In this document: positions 52,188 to 59,253 of the stretch, piece by piece | How positions within the stretch are numbered: the first letter of the stretch is position 1 | How the letters are laid out: each line of letters starts with the position of its first letter | Assembly: GCF_000422825.1 (NCBI RefSeq) | Contig: NZ_KE383929.1 | Coordinates: 760,482 to 824,481 of the forward strand | Direction: 5' to 3' | Source of the DNA: Nocardioides insulae DSM 17944 | GTDB lineage: Bacteria; Actinomycetota; Actinomycetes; Propionibacteriales; Nocardioidaceae | Length of the DNA: 64,000 nucleotides | The notes under the pieces: generated by a model | The model's input: the letters and a program-made list of their open reading frames with translations, nothing else | What the model was told of the DNA's origin: nothing | The model's database searches: none | Translations under genes and position numbers: made by a program

Positions 52188-52795
52188 GGCTGCTGCCTCC
52201 CCTGGTCGGTGCCGGCCTGGCCACCGGTCTCCCCCGCCGACTGGTCGGCGCCGCCATCATCCAAAGTGGCCCGCAACCGGTCGAGCAGGCCGGGCACCAG
52301 ATCGGCCCCGCCGACGACCGAGGCCGCCTCGTCGTGTGCCCGCAACCGCAGTGCACAGTACGCCGAACCGGACCGGCTGACACCGGCCACGATCCGGACC
52401 TCCTGCCTATCCGGGTGCTCGCGCGCGAACCGCTCGGCCTCCGCCGGATCCTCGGGGATCTCGGCATCGACGTCGGGCGGGAGCACCAGTCGCTCGACCA
52501 CGGCCGCGCAGCCTGCCACCTCCGGCGGCCACCCGATCGACTCGAGGGCATCCTCCAGCACGACACCGGGCGCGAGCTCGTCCTGCTCGATCGGCGTGAT
52601 CGAGCCCGCGGCAGCGGAGCTGTCCAGCCCCATCAGCGAGGCGAGCGCCGGCTCGCGGCGTACCAGATCCGCCGTCTCGACCAGGGCATAGAGCCGCGCG
52701 GGACGATCCCAGCCACCCTCCGCGGCGTGTTCCTCGATCTCCAGGACGGCGGCGGCCAGTGCGGGATCCTCGGGCAGGTCGGTCAGCTCGGTCAC
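52184..52795 (-). CDS. PPA1309-family conserved actinobacterial protein
   Basis: A 203-residue soluble acidic protein that I recognise as the PPA1309 family from its layout: ALAAAVLEIEEHAAEGGWDRPARLYALVET at the start, WPPEVAGCAAVVERLVLPP in the middle, and EVRIVAGVSRSGSAYCALRLR. No catalytic motif is visible. Both ends overlap neighbours by four bases, so it is translated together with the PDZ/Lon-like protease and UPF0182 genes. Function unknown. Confidence 0.85.
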   Translation of the reverse strand: MTELTDLPEDPALAAAVLEIEEHAAEGGWDRPARLYALVETADLVRREPALASLMGLDSSAAAGSITPIEQDELAPGVVLEDALESIGWPPEVAGCAAVVERLVLPPDVDAEIPEDPAEAERFAREHPDRQEVRIVAGVSRSGSAYCALRLRAHDEAASVVGGADLVPGLLDRLRATLDDGGADQSAGETGGQAGTDQGRQQP

Positions 52796-53844
52796 GAGTC
52801 TCCTCCACAGCTGGGCAGGGTGGCGTCGGGGTCCTTGACCCAGGCCTCCACAGCGTCGGTCGCTTCCTTCATCGTCTCCACCCGTACCAAGCGGATGTCA
52901 TCGATCGGCGTCCCCACGGCATCGGCGCAGTTGTCCGCCGGCACCAGGAAGAGTTCGGCGCCGTCCCGGCTGGCCCCCGCGATCTTCTGCTGGATGCCGC
53001 CGATCGGGCCGACGGCCCCGTCCGGGTCGAGCGTGCCGGTGCCGGCCACGATGTTCCCGCCGGTCAGCGATCCCGGGGTCAGGTCGTCGTAGATGGCCAT
53101 CGAGAAGATCAGGCCGGCGCTCGGACCACCGATGTCCTCCCCCAGATTGATGGTCACATCGATCGGAAGGTCGTAGCCGAGGCCGAGGGTGACACCGATC
53201 AGCTTCGTCCCGTTCTCGACGGTGGGCTCGATGTGGACGCTGCGTGAGGTGTCGCCCCGCTCGATGTCGACCGACACCGGCTGGCCCTCCGGGGTGTGCT
53301 GGATCCGGGTCACCGCATCGTCGGCCGACTCGACCGGGTGGCCGTCGATCGCCGTGATCACGTCGCCGGTCTCGAGCACGCCCTCGGACGGCGACCCGGG
53401 CGTCACCGCGAGCACCTCGAGGTGCTCGGGCACCTCGTATCCCGCGGCCTGCAGCGCCACGGCTGCGGCGACCTCCTGGGAGGAGCCCATCTGGGCCGCA
53501 GACTCGTCCTGGTTCTCCTGAGTCGTCGTGCCCTGCTCATAGACCGCGTCGTAGGGGTAGACGGCGTCCTCGTCGCTCGCCCACGCACCCAGCAGGGTGA
53601 GCAGATCGACCTTCGCCTCCGGCTGAGTCTCGGTCACCGTCGTCATCCGGAGCTCGCCGTCGTCGGCGTAGGTCTTGTGCCCGCTGATCTCCACGATCGG
53701 GCTTCCGTCGCTCCGGTCACCGAGCACGTCGAGCGTCGGTCCGGGCCGGTAGATGACATAGGGCAACGGCATGAACCACGCCAGCGCGAACAGCACGAGC
53801 ACCAACGGGGCCGCGATCAGGCCGGCGAGGGTGCGCTGCTTCAT
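52792..53844 (-). CDS. PDZ and Lon-like (S16) membrane-anchored protease (YlbL-like)
   Basis: A 350-residue protein with one N-terminal membrane helix (LIAAPLVLVLFALAWFM), a PDZ domain (VTPGSPSEGVLETGDVITAIDG, about 150-215) and a Lon-type proteolytic domain. The catalytic serine is in GGPSAGLIFSMA and the lysine in GGIQQKIAGA, so the Ser-Lys dyad is intact. It lacks an ATPase domain, as YlbL does. ATG 53844 with GAGAAGG; the 17 codons upstream are excluded. First gene of the operon with the PPA1309-like and UPF0182 genes. Confidence 0.92.
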   Translation of the reverse strand: MKQRTLAGLIAAPLVLVLFALAWFMPLPYVIYRPGPTLDVLGDRSDGSPIVEISGHKTYADDGELRMTTVTETQPEAKVDLLTLLGAWASDEDAVYPYDAVYEQGTTTQENQDESAAQMGSSQEVAAAVALQAAGYEVPEHLEVLAVTPGSPSEGVLETGDVITAIDGHPVESADDAVTRIQHTPEGQPVSVDIERGDTSRSVHIEPTVENGTKLIGVTLGLGYDLPIDVTINLGEDIGGPSAGLIFSMAIYDDLTPGSLTGGNIVAGTGTLDPDGAVGPIGGIQQKIAGASRDGAELFLVPADNCADAVGTPIDDIRLVRVETMKEATDAVEAWVKDPDATLPSCGGDS

Positions 53845-53916
53845 GAGGCACACCTTCTCATCACCGACCAACCCCGTGGCGGCGCGGTCCGCCACCCGGC
53901 GCCCCGGGCCGCCGGA

Positions 53917-54207
53917 TCAGCCGGTCGGGCGCGTGGATCCGTCCTGGCTCAGGGTCTCCGAGCGGGCCCCACCCACCGCCGTGTCGGTACGGCGCGAGGG
54001 CCGCACCGCGAGTCCGGTGGACCGATCACGGGCGGGCGTCGGGGCGGCGTACCGGACGGGTCGGGAGCTCTGCAGGCCGCGCTCGAGATGGCGGACGGCG
54101 TCCTCACGGCTCGCCTCGACGGGGCGCTCGCGCCCGGCCCAACCGGCCCACAGCATCGCGATCAGCGTCACGACGCCGGCCGGCACCAGCCACAGCAGGA
54201 TCTCCAC
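53917..54207 (-). CDS. Small hypothetical membrane protein
   Basis: A 96-residue protein. One N-terminal helix (LLWLVPAGVVTLIAMLWAGWA) is followed by a basic, charged, low-complexity cytoplasmic tail. No family recognised. It lies between moaE and the protease operon in the same direction, 70 bases from each, with ATG at 54207. The membrane helix and reading-frame bias support a real gene. Confidence 0.65.
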   Translation of the reverse strand: MEILLWLVPAGVVTLIAMLWAGWAGRERPVEASREDAVRHLERGLQSSRPVRYAAPTPARDRSTGLAVRPSRRTDTAVGGARSETLSQDGSTRPTG

Positions 54208-54280
54208 GCCGTCCAGGGTAGGAGCGCACCGCCCCCAGGCCGCGGAGGCACACCGTCACCACGGCGCGGAGCCCAACGGT

Positions 54281-54709
54281 TCAGGGCGAGCCGACCCACT
54301 CCTCACCACCGTCGGAGAAGCGCTGGTGCTTCCAGATCGGCACCTCGGCCTTGAGCGTGTCGATCAGCGCCCGGGTGGCGGTGAACGCGTCGCCGCGGTG
54401 TCCTGAGGTCGTCGCCACGATGACGGCGACATCTCCGATCGCCAGGGTGCCGACCCGGTGGAGCGCGGCAACGCCGTGGACGGCGTACTCCTCGGCGACC
54501 CGGTCGCACACCTGCGACATGCGGGCGGCCGCACTCGGATGGGCGGAGTACTCGAGGCCGGTCACTCCACGGCCCTGGTCGTGGTCGCGCACCCGCCCCA
54601 CGAAGATGGTCAGCCCCCCGGCGGCCTCGCCCTCGAGGGCCGCGGCGACCTCCGCCACGTCGAGCGGGGTGTCGCGGATCTCGCACAGGGTCACGGCCGG
54701 ATGGGTCAC
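54281..54709 (-). CDS. moaE: Molybdopterin synthase catalytic subunit MoaE
   Basis: A 142-residue MoaE, which inserts sulfur carried by MoaD into precursor Z during molybdenum cofactor synthesis. Motifs are FVGRVRDHDQGRGVTGLEYSAH, HRVGTLAIGDVAVIVATTSGHR and EVPIWKHQRFSDGGEEWVG, which contains the active-site lysine. moaD and other cofactor genes are not adjacent. It is divergent from the DUF2342 gene. Confidence 0.95.
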   Translation of the reverse strand: MTHPAVTLCEIRDTPLDVAEVAAALEGEAAGGLTIFVGRVRDHDQGRGVTGLEYSAHPSAAARMSQVCDRVAEEYAVHGVAALHRVGTLAIGDVAVIVATTSGHRGDAFTATRALIDTLKAEVPIWKHQRFSDGGEEWVGSP

Positions 54710-54754
54710 AGGTCGACGCTACCCAACTTGTCGTTCGCGCGTACGGTGGGAGGC

Positions 54755-56104
54755 ATGAACGACAAGCCGGGGCCCGAGGATTCCTCCGACGACCAGAACC
54801 CCTTCAAGGGCACGCCCTTCGAGGCCATGTTCGGCATGTTCGGCGGTGCTCCCGGCGGAGCCGGCGGACCCGGCGGGCAGATGCCCGACCTCAACCAGAT
54901 CTTCGGCCAGATCCAGTCCCTGATGCAGCCCTACGACGGCCCGCTCAACTGGGAGGCCGCGGAGGATCTGGCCCGCAAGACCGTCGCCCAGCAGCCCGAC
55001 CCCTCCCCGACGCAGCGGGAGAAGGACGCCGTCGCCGACGCCGTCCGGCTCGCCGACGTGTGGCTGGACGGGACGACGTCCTTCCCGTCCGGGGTGCGCA
55101 CCGCGACCGCGTGGAGCCGGGCCGAGTGGCTGGTCAACACCTTCGAGGTCTGGAAGCTGATCATCACTCCCGTGGCGGAGTCGTCGGTCAACTCGGTCAA
55201 CTCCGAGTCACTGCCCGAAGAGGTCCGCGCGATGGCCGGTCCGATGATGGGCTTCCTCGGGAAGGCGGTCGGCGCACTGATGGCCAACCAGGCGGGCACC
55301 GGCCTCGGCACCCTCGCCGGGGAGGTGCTCAGCGGCACCGCTATCGGCGTACCCCTCACCGCGCCCGGCCGGGCCGCCCTGATCCCCGCCAACGTCCCGG
55401 CCTTCGCCGAGGGCTTGGGTGTGTCCGAGGACGACGTCCTGCTCTTCCTTGCGCTGCGCGAGGCCGCCCACCTCCGGCTCTTCGCCGCCGTGCCGTGGCT
55501 GCGCGACCACGTCATCGGCGCCGTCACCGAGCACGCTCAGGGCGTGGAGCTCGACATGAGCAACATCCAGGAGCGGATGCAGGACCAGCTGCGCGGGATC
55601 AACCCGCAGGATCCCGCCTCGATGCAGCAGATGCTCGAGGGCGATCTGTTCGCGATCCCCGAGTCCCCCCGCCAGAAGGCGGCCAAGGAGCGGCTCGAGG
55701 TCGTGCTCGCCCTGGTCGAGGGCTGGGTCGACGAGCTGGTCACCCAGGCGACCGAGGAGCGGATGCCGAGCGCGGCCAAGCTGCAGGAGGCCTGGCGACG
55801 CCGTCGGGCCCTCGGCGGTCCGGCCGAGCAGACCTTCGCCACCCTCGTCGGTCTGGAGATGCGGCCGCGCCGGCTGCGCGACGCCGCCACCCTGTGGGGT
55901 TCACTGCGCACCCGACAGGGCATCGAGGCGCGTGATGGCGTGTGGATGAGCCCCCACCTGCTGCCCACGGCGGCCGACCTCGACGACCCCCTCGGCTTCC
56001 GGGAGGGCGCCGAGGCACCGGACGAGCTCTCCGAGGTCGACTTCGACGCCGAGCTGCGCAAACTGCTCGACGGCGGCTCCGGCGACAGCGACTCCCAGGA
56101 GTGA
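54755..56104 (+). CDS. DUF2342 zinc-metalloprotease-like protein
   Basis: A 449-residue protein of the DUF2342/F420-biosynthesis-associated putative hydrolase family. It has a Gly/Met/Phe-rich N-terminal region (residues about 25-50), then WSRAEWLVNTFEVWK, PMMGFLGKAVGALMANQAGTGLG and the family block LREAAHLRLFAAVPWLRDHV. The expected zinc motif is degenerate here (REAAH, not HExxH), so proteolytic activity is uncertain. RBS GGTGGGAGGC fixes ATG 54755. It is translationally coupled to the NUDIX gene. Confidence 0.88.
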   Translation: MNDKPGPEDSSDDQNPFKGTPFEAMFGMFGGAPGGAGGPGGQMPDLNQIFGQIQSLMQPYDGPLNWEAAEDLARKTVAQQPDPSPTQREKDAVADAVRLADVWLDGTTSFPSGVRTATAWSRAEWLVNTFEVWKLIITPVAESSVNSVNSESLPEEVRAMAGPMMGFLGKAVGALMANQAGTGLGTLAGEVLSGTAIGVPLTAPGRAALIPANVPAFAEGLGVSEDDVLLFLALREAAHLRLFAAVPWLRDHVIGAVTEHAQGVELDMSNIQERMQDQLRGINPQDPASMQQMLEGDLFAIPESPRQKAAKERLEVVLALVEGWVDELVTQATEERMPSAAKLQEAWRRRRALGGPAEQTFATLVGLEMRPRRLRDAATLWGSLRTRQGIEARDGVWMSPHLLPTAADLDDPLGFREGAEAPDELSEVDFDAELRKLLDGGSGDSDSQE

Positions 56105-56661
56105 GCCTGCACGCCGACGCCGTCGGCGTGCTGCGGGCCTGGCCGGCGCCCTCCCCTGCCCAGGACCAGCTCCGCCGGCAGTACGTCGAGCACCTGGCCG
56201 CCCACACCGACGGTGTGTTCCGAGAGTGTCGGCCCGACCACCTCACCGCCTCCACCCTGGTCCTCTCCGCGGACGCGACCCGGGTGCTGCTGACCCTCCA
56301 TGCCAAGGCTGGGCGCTGGTTCCAGTTCGGCGGACACCTCGAGCCCGGCGATGCCTCCCTGCTGGGAGCAGCCGGCCGCGAGGTCACCGAGGAGTCCGGG
56401 CTCGGGGGGCTTCGGCTCGACCCGGATCCGGTGCAGTTGAGCAGGCACGCCGTGCCCTTCTGCGGCACGCCGCGGCCCGGTGAGACCGGCGTCGTGCATC
56501 ATCTGGACGTCCGGTTCATGGCGGTGGTTTCCGATGACGCCCCTCACGCGGTCAGCGAGGAGTCGCTCGCCGTCGGCTGGTGGCCGGCCGACGAACTGCC
56601 CGACCCGGACCCCGATCTGGTCGAGCTCGTGTCACTGGCCCGGCAACGGCTCTCCCACTGA
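56101..56661 (+). CDS. NUDIX hydrolase
   Basis: A 186-residue NUDIX hydrolase. The full NUDIX box is at about residues 81-103, G(5x)E(7x)REVTEESG, starting GGHLEPGDASLLGAAGREVTEE; the metal-binding glutamates are all present. GTG 56101 overlaps the stop of the DUF2342 gene. Substrate (nucleoside diphosphate derivative) unknown. Confidence 0.92.
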   Translation: MSLHADAVGVLRAWPAPSPAQDQLRRQYVEHLAAHTDGVFRECRPDHLTASTLVLSADATRVLLTLHAKAGRWFQFGGHLEPGDASLLGAAGREVTEESGLGGLRLDPDPVQLSRHAVPFCGTPRPGETGVVHHLDVRFMAVVSDDAPHAVSEESLAVGWWPADELPDPDPDLVELVSLARQRLSH

Positions 56662-56701
56662 CGCCTCTGCCCCGGCCTTTCCGCGGTGCGTCGTCCGGGC
56701 C

Positions 56702-56728
56702 CGCGTTCAGCGCGTTCAGCGCGTTCAG
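56702..56728. repeat. Three perfect 9-bp tandem repeats at the end of the YgjP-like gene
   Basis: CGCGTTCAG is repeated three times. On the minus strand it reads TGA-ACG-CGC three times, so the metallopeptidase gene ends in three in-frame stop codons nine bases apart. Confidence 0.9.
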
Positions 56729-57270
56729 TCGGCGTCCTCGAAGTCGTCCGGGGTGGGGCCGAGGGGGTCGCTCTGGTGGGCGGCCGCGGTCCAGCCGGCG
56801 AGGTACCCCTTGGCGCGCTCGGCCTGCGGGAAGCGGTTGACCCACCCCCAGAACCGATCGTTGTGACCCGGCTCGAACAGATGGGCCAGCTCGTGCACCA
56901 GGACGTAGTCGATCACCCACGACGGCATCCCCTGCAGCCGGTCGGAGAGTCGGATGGTGCGTTCTCCCGGCGTACACGACCCCCAGCGGGACTGCTGGTT
57001 GTCGACCCAGCGGACCGACTCGGGCACGGCGATTCCGCCGAAGTAGGTGTCGCTGAGGCTCAACGCACGGTCGAACAGGTCCTCGTCGGAGGGGCGGAGC
57101 CGCTGTTCGCGCTTCTCCAATCGCGCGACCATCGCCGCCACCCATTGCTCCTCCTCGGCCGGGGAGAGGCTCGCCGGGACCAGGACGATGATCCGGTCGC
57201 CGTCACGATAGGCCGAGACGGTACGCCGACGCCGCTTGCTGCGGCGTACCTCCACCTGTGGCTGGCCCAT
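56725..57270 (-). CDS. YgjP-like (DUF45/M48-type) metallopeptidase
   Basis: A 181-residue zinc metallopeptidase-like protein. SRWGSC and VIDYVLVHELAHLFEPGHNDRFW give the HExxH zinc site with the downstream histidine of the YgjP/WSS1-like group. Starts with MGQPQVEVRRSKRRRR, a basic stretch typical of these proteins. ATG at 57270. It converges with the NUDIX gene and follows the PHP gene in the same direction. Confidence 0.92.
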   Translation of the reverse strand: MGQPQVEVRRSKRRRRTVSAYRDGDRIIVLVPASLSPAEEEQWVAAMVARLEKREQRLRPSDEDLFDRALSLSDTYFGGIAVPESVRWVDNQQSRWGSCTPGERTIRLSDRLQGMPSWVIDYVLVHELAHLFEPGHNDRFWGWVNRFPQAERAKGYLAGWTAAAHQSDPLGPTPDDFEDAD

Positions 57271-57323
57271 TCTCGGACTCTAGCGTGTTAGATACCCCAC
57301 ACGCGGGCGTGTCCGAGGATGGG

Positions 57324-58376
57324 TCAGTTCCGCGCCCAGGCCAGCAGCCGGTCGCGGGGCCAGGTGTTGACGATCCGCTCGGCCGGGATCCCCGCCGCTT
57401 CGGCCCGCTCGCAGCCGTACACCTGGAAGTCCAGTTGACCGGGCGCGTGCGCATCGGAGTCGATGGAGAACAGACAGCCCAGGTCACGGGCCAGCTCCAG
57501 CAGCCGGGTCGGAGGGTCCCGGCGCTCGGGTCGCGAATTGATCTCGACGGCGACCCCCTCCTCCGCGCACGCGGTGAAGACCGCCCGGGCGTCGAAGTCG
57601 CTCGGAGGCCGCGTGCCCCGCTGGCCGGTGACCAGCCGACCGGTGCAGTGACCCAGGACGTTGGTGTGCGGGTCGCGCACCGCCGTGATCATCCGCCGGG
57701 TCATCGCGGCCCCGTCCATCCGGAGCTTGGAGTGGACGCTGGCCACCCGGAGATCGAGCCGATCCAGCATCTCCGCGCTCTGGTCGAGAGAGCCGTCCTC
57801 GAGGATGTCGACCTCGATCCCCCGGAGCAGGGTGAAGCCCTCACCTGTGTCGGTGCCCCCGCCCAGGTGCCGGTTGACCGCGTCGATCACCTCCAGTTGG
57901 CGCCCGAGCCGGGCCGCGGAGAGCCCGTGCGCCACGGTGAGCCGAGGGCTGTGGTCGGTCAGGACGAGGTAGTCGTGCCCGAGTTCCATGGCGGTCATCG
58001 CCATCTCCTCGAGGGGCGAACCGCCGTCGGACCAGTCCGAGTGCGAGTGCAGATCACCGCGCAGTTGGGCGCGGAGCTCGGCACCGCCGGCGGTCAAGGG
58101 GCCGCCGTGGTCGCGCTCGGCCTTGGCCAGCCTGGCTGGGAGTTCGCCTCCCAGGGCCTGGTCGATCACCTCGGCCGTGCTCGTACCCACCCCTGACAAG
58201 TCGGTGAGACGGCCCTCCTGGGCGGTACGCCGCAGCTCGGCCTCGCCGAGCGGGAGGATCGCCGCGGCCGCCCGCCGGTAGGCCTTCACCTTGAAGGTGT
58301 CCTCGCGACCACGCTCCAGGAGGAAGGCGATCCGCCGGAGCGCCGCGATCGGGCCGCCGTCGTACGGGTCTGTCAC
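57324..58376 (-). CDS. PHP-domain protein with N-terminal helix-hairpin-helix (PolX C-half-like)
   Basis: A 350-residue protein. The N terminus (about 1-85) is the polymerase-X-type HhH region (RIAFLLERGREDTFKVKAYRRAA, LSGVGTSTAEVI). The PHP phosphoesterase domain has GDLHSHSDWSDG, DYLVLTDHS, LLRGIEVDIL, VASVHSK, GHCTGR and SIDSDAH, i.e. nearly all metal ligands of the family. The polymerase domain itself is missing, so a DNA 3' end-processing or phosphatase role is likely. GTG 58376 has GGAGGGAGACGCCAC upstream. Confidence 0.9.
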   Translation of the reverse strand: MTDPYDGGPIAALRRIAFLLERGREDTFKVKAYRRAAAAILPLGEAELRRTAQEGRLTDLSGVGTSTAEVIDQALGGELPARLAKAERDHGGPLTAGGAELRAQLRGDLHSHSDWSDGGSPLEEMAMTAMELGHDYLVLTDHSPRLTVAHGLSAARLGRQLEVIDAVNRHLGGGTDTGEGFTLLRGIEVDILEDGSLDQSAEMLDRLDLRVASVHSKLRMDGAAMTRRMITAVRDPHTNVLGHCTGRLVTGQRGTRPPSDFDARAVFTACAEEGVAVEINSRPERRDPPTRLLELARDLGCLFSIDSDAHAPGQLDFQVYGCERAEAAGIPAERIVNTWPRDRLLAWARN

Positions 58377-58399
58377 GTGGCGTCTCCCTCCAGAAGATT

Positions 58400-58552
58400 T
58401 CGTCCACAACCGGCCGGCGGTCATTCTCGCAGGTCAGTCCGGTCGGCACCGGTCCGGCACCGTTCGCCGTCCACAGCCGAACCCACACCGCCGGGCCCAC
58501 CGTCCACGGCATCTCGCACTTGTGCACAGGTGTGTCCACAGCGTTATCCACA
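58400..58552 (+). promoter_or_regulatory. Cluster of DnaA-box-like 9-mers
   Basis: Five sites in the same orientation: TCGTCCACA (58400), CCGTCCACA (58467), TTGTGCACA (58520), GTGTCCACA (58532) and TTATCCACA (58544). The last is the exact E. coli consensus; the others differ by one or two bases from the actinobacterial TTGTCCACA. Confidence 0.6.
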
Positions 58553-58605
58553 GGCTGTGCGGAGAGGCCGTTGACCGCGTCGACCGTGGCTCCTATGTTC
58601 GTCGA

Positions 58606-58679
58606 CGAAGGGGCCCACACCGGCCGGCGAGCTTGGCAAGGGGAAGGCGAAGCTCGCGTAGCGCGGTGTGGGCCCTTCG
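58606..58679. repeat. Nested inverted repeat (long hairpin)
   Basis: Outer arms 58606-58622 and 58664-58679 pair over 16 bp with one bulged G; inside, GCGAGCTT (58627-58634) and AAGCTCGC (58650-58657) pair perfectly. The palindrome TTCGTCGACGAA (58598-58609) overlaps the left end. No T-tract adjoins it. Confidence 0.8.
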
Positions 58680-58908
58680 CCCGTGCGTTGGGCCGACAGC
58701 CCCGTTCTCGTCCACTCCGGCGGGCTCTCCTGGGGTCGCGGAGCATGGTCAACGCCACGCTCGACACGGCGCGCCGCGCCCGTGCGCGAGCGAAGCGTGG
58801 CGCCGTGTCGTAAGGTCGAATCGCCCGTCGCACATCGAGGGGCTCCGGCGGGCTTCCCCAACAACCCCGTCGCGACGACCAACATGGAAACTAGGCAAGG
58901 AGGCCGTC

Positions 58909-59067
58909 ATGGCGGAGACCTGGAGCGGCGAGTTCTACTGCGTCAAGTGCAAGGAGAAGCGCGAGGCGACCGGTGAGATCCGGGTGAACGACAAGGGCAC
59001 CAAGATGGCGAAGGCCGTCTGCCCGGTTTGCAGCACGAACCTCAACCGCATCCTCGGCAAGGCCTGA
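58909..59067 (+). CDS. DUF5679 small zinc-ribbon protein
   Basis: A 52-residue protein with two CxxC knuckles, CVKC (residues 10-13) and CPVC (about 40-43), separated by a KEKREATGEIRVNDKGT beta segment. This matches the DUF5679 family, small zinc-ribbon proteins common in Actinobacteria. A strong AAGGAGGCCGTC lies before ATG 58909. Function unknown; a nucleic-acid or protein-binding role is likely from the ribbon. Confidence 0.9.
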   Translation: MAETWSGEFYCVKCKEKREATGEIRVNDKGTKMAKAVCPVCSTNLNRILGKA

Positions 59068-59082
59068 GCACCTGCTCGACAG

Positions 59083-59138
59083 GTGAACTCGTCCCGCGAG
59101 TTCACGACGGCGCCGACCGGCTCAGCCGGTCGGCGCCG
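59083..59138 (+). terminator. Two consecutive terminator-like hairpins after DUF5679
   Basis: GTGAACTCG-tcccg-CGAGTTCAC (59083-59105), then a 15-bp perfect palindromic stem (59108-59122 with 59124-59138). They start 15 bases after the DUF5679 stop codon. Confidence 0.7.
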
Positions 59139-59146
59139 CGGCATGT

Positions 59147-59202
59147 CGGCGCCCGATCTCGGCGCCCGATCTCGTGCGCATGGATCTCGTGCGCATGGAT
59201 CC
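59147..59202. repeat. Two pairs of short tandem repeats
   Basis: CGGCGCCCGATCT occurs twice (59147-59172), followed at once by CGTGCGCATGGATCT twice (59173-59202, last base differs). The block lies between the hairpins and the E1-like gene. Confidence 0.85.
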
Positions 59203-59253
59203 CGGCTGTGGATGACTCGGGCAGTGGTGTGACGGGCTGTGTCACAGTGCCGC

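Larger units (their letters stand above)
58377..58908. other. 532-bp structured noncoding region
   Basis: Between the divergent PHP and DUF5679 genes. The left third holds a cluster of DnaA-box-like 9-mers, and the right two thirds several strong inverted repeats (58598-58679, 58754-58810). No convincing protein gene was found; the open frames are interrupted or lack codon bias. Confidence 0.8.

Noticed and set aside
58400..58552. Chromosomal replication origin
   Set aside because: DnaA-like boxes are present, but no dnaA, dnaN, recF, gyrB, parA/parB or rnpA gene is near, and all boxes point one way. Kept only as a possible DnaA-binding region.
58606..58679. Signal recognition particle or 6S RNA gene
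   Set aside because: The hairpin lacks the conserved GGAA/GCAG tetraloop-internal loop of SRP RNA and the open bubble of 6S RNA; no named RNA family could be supported.
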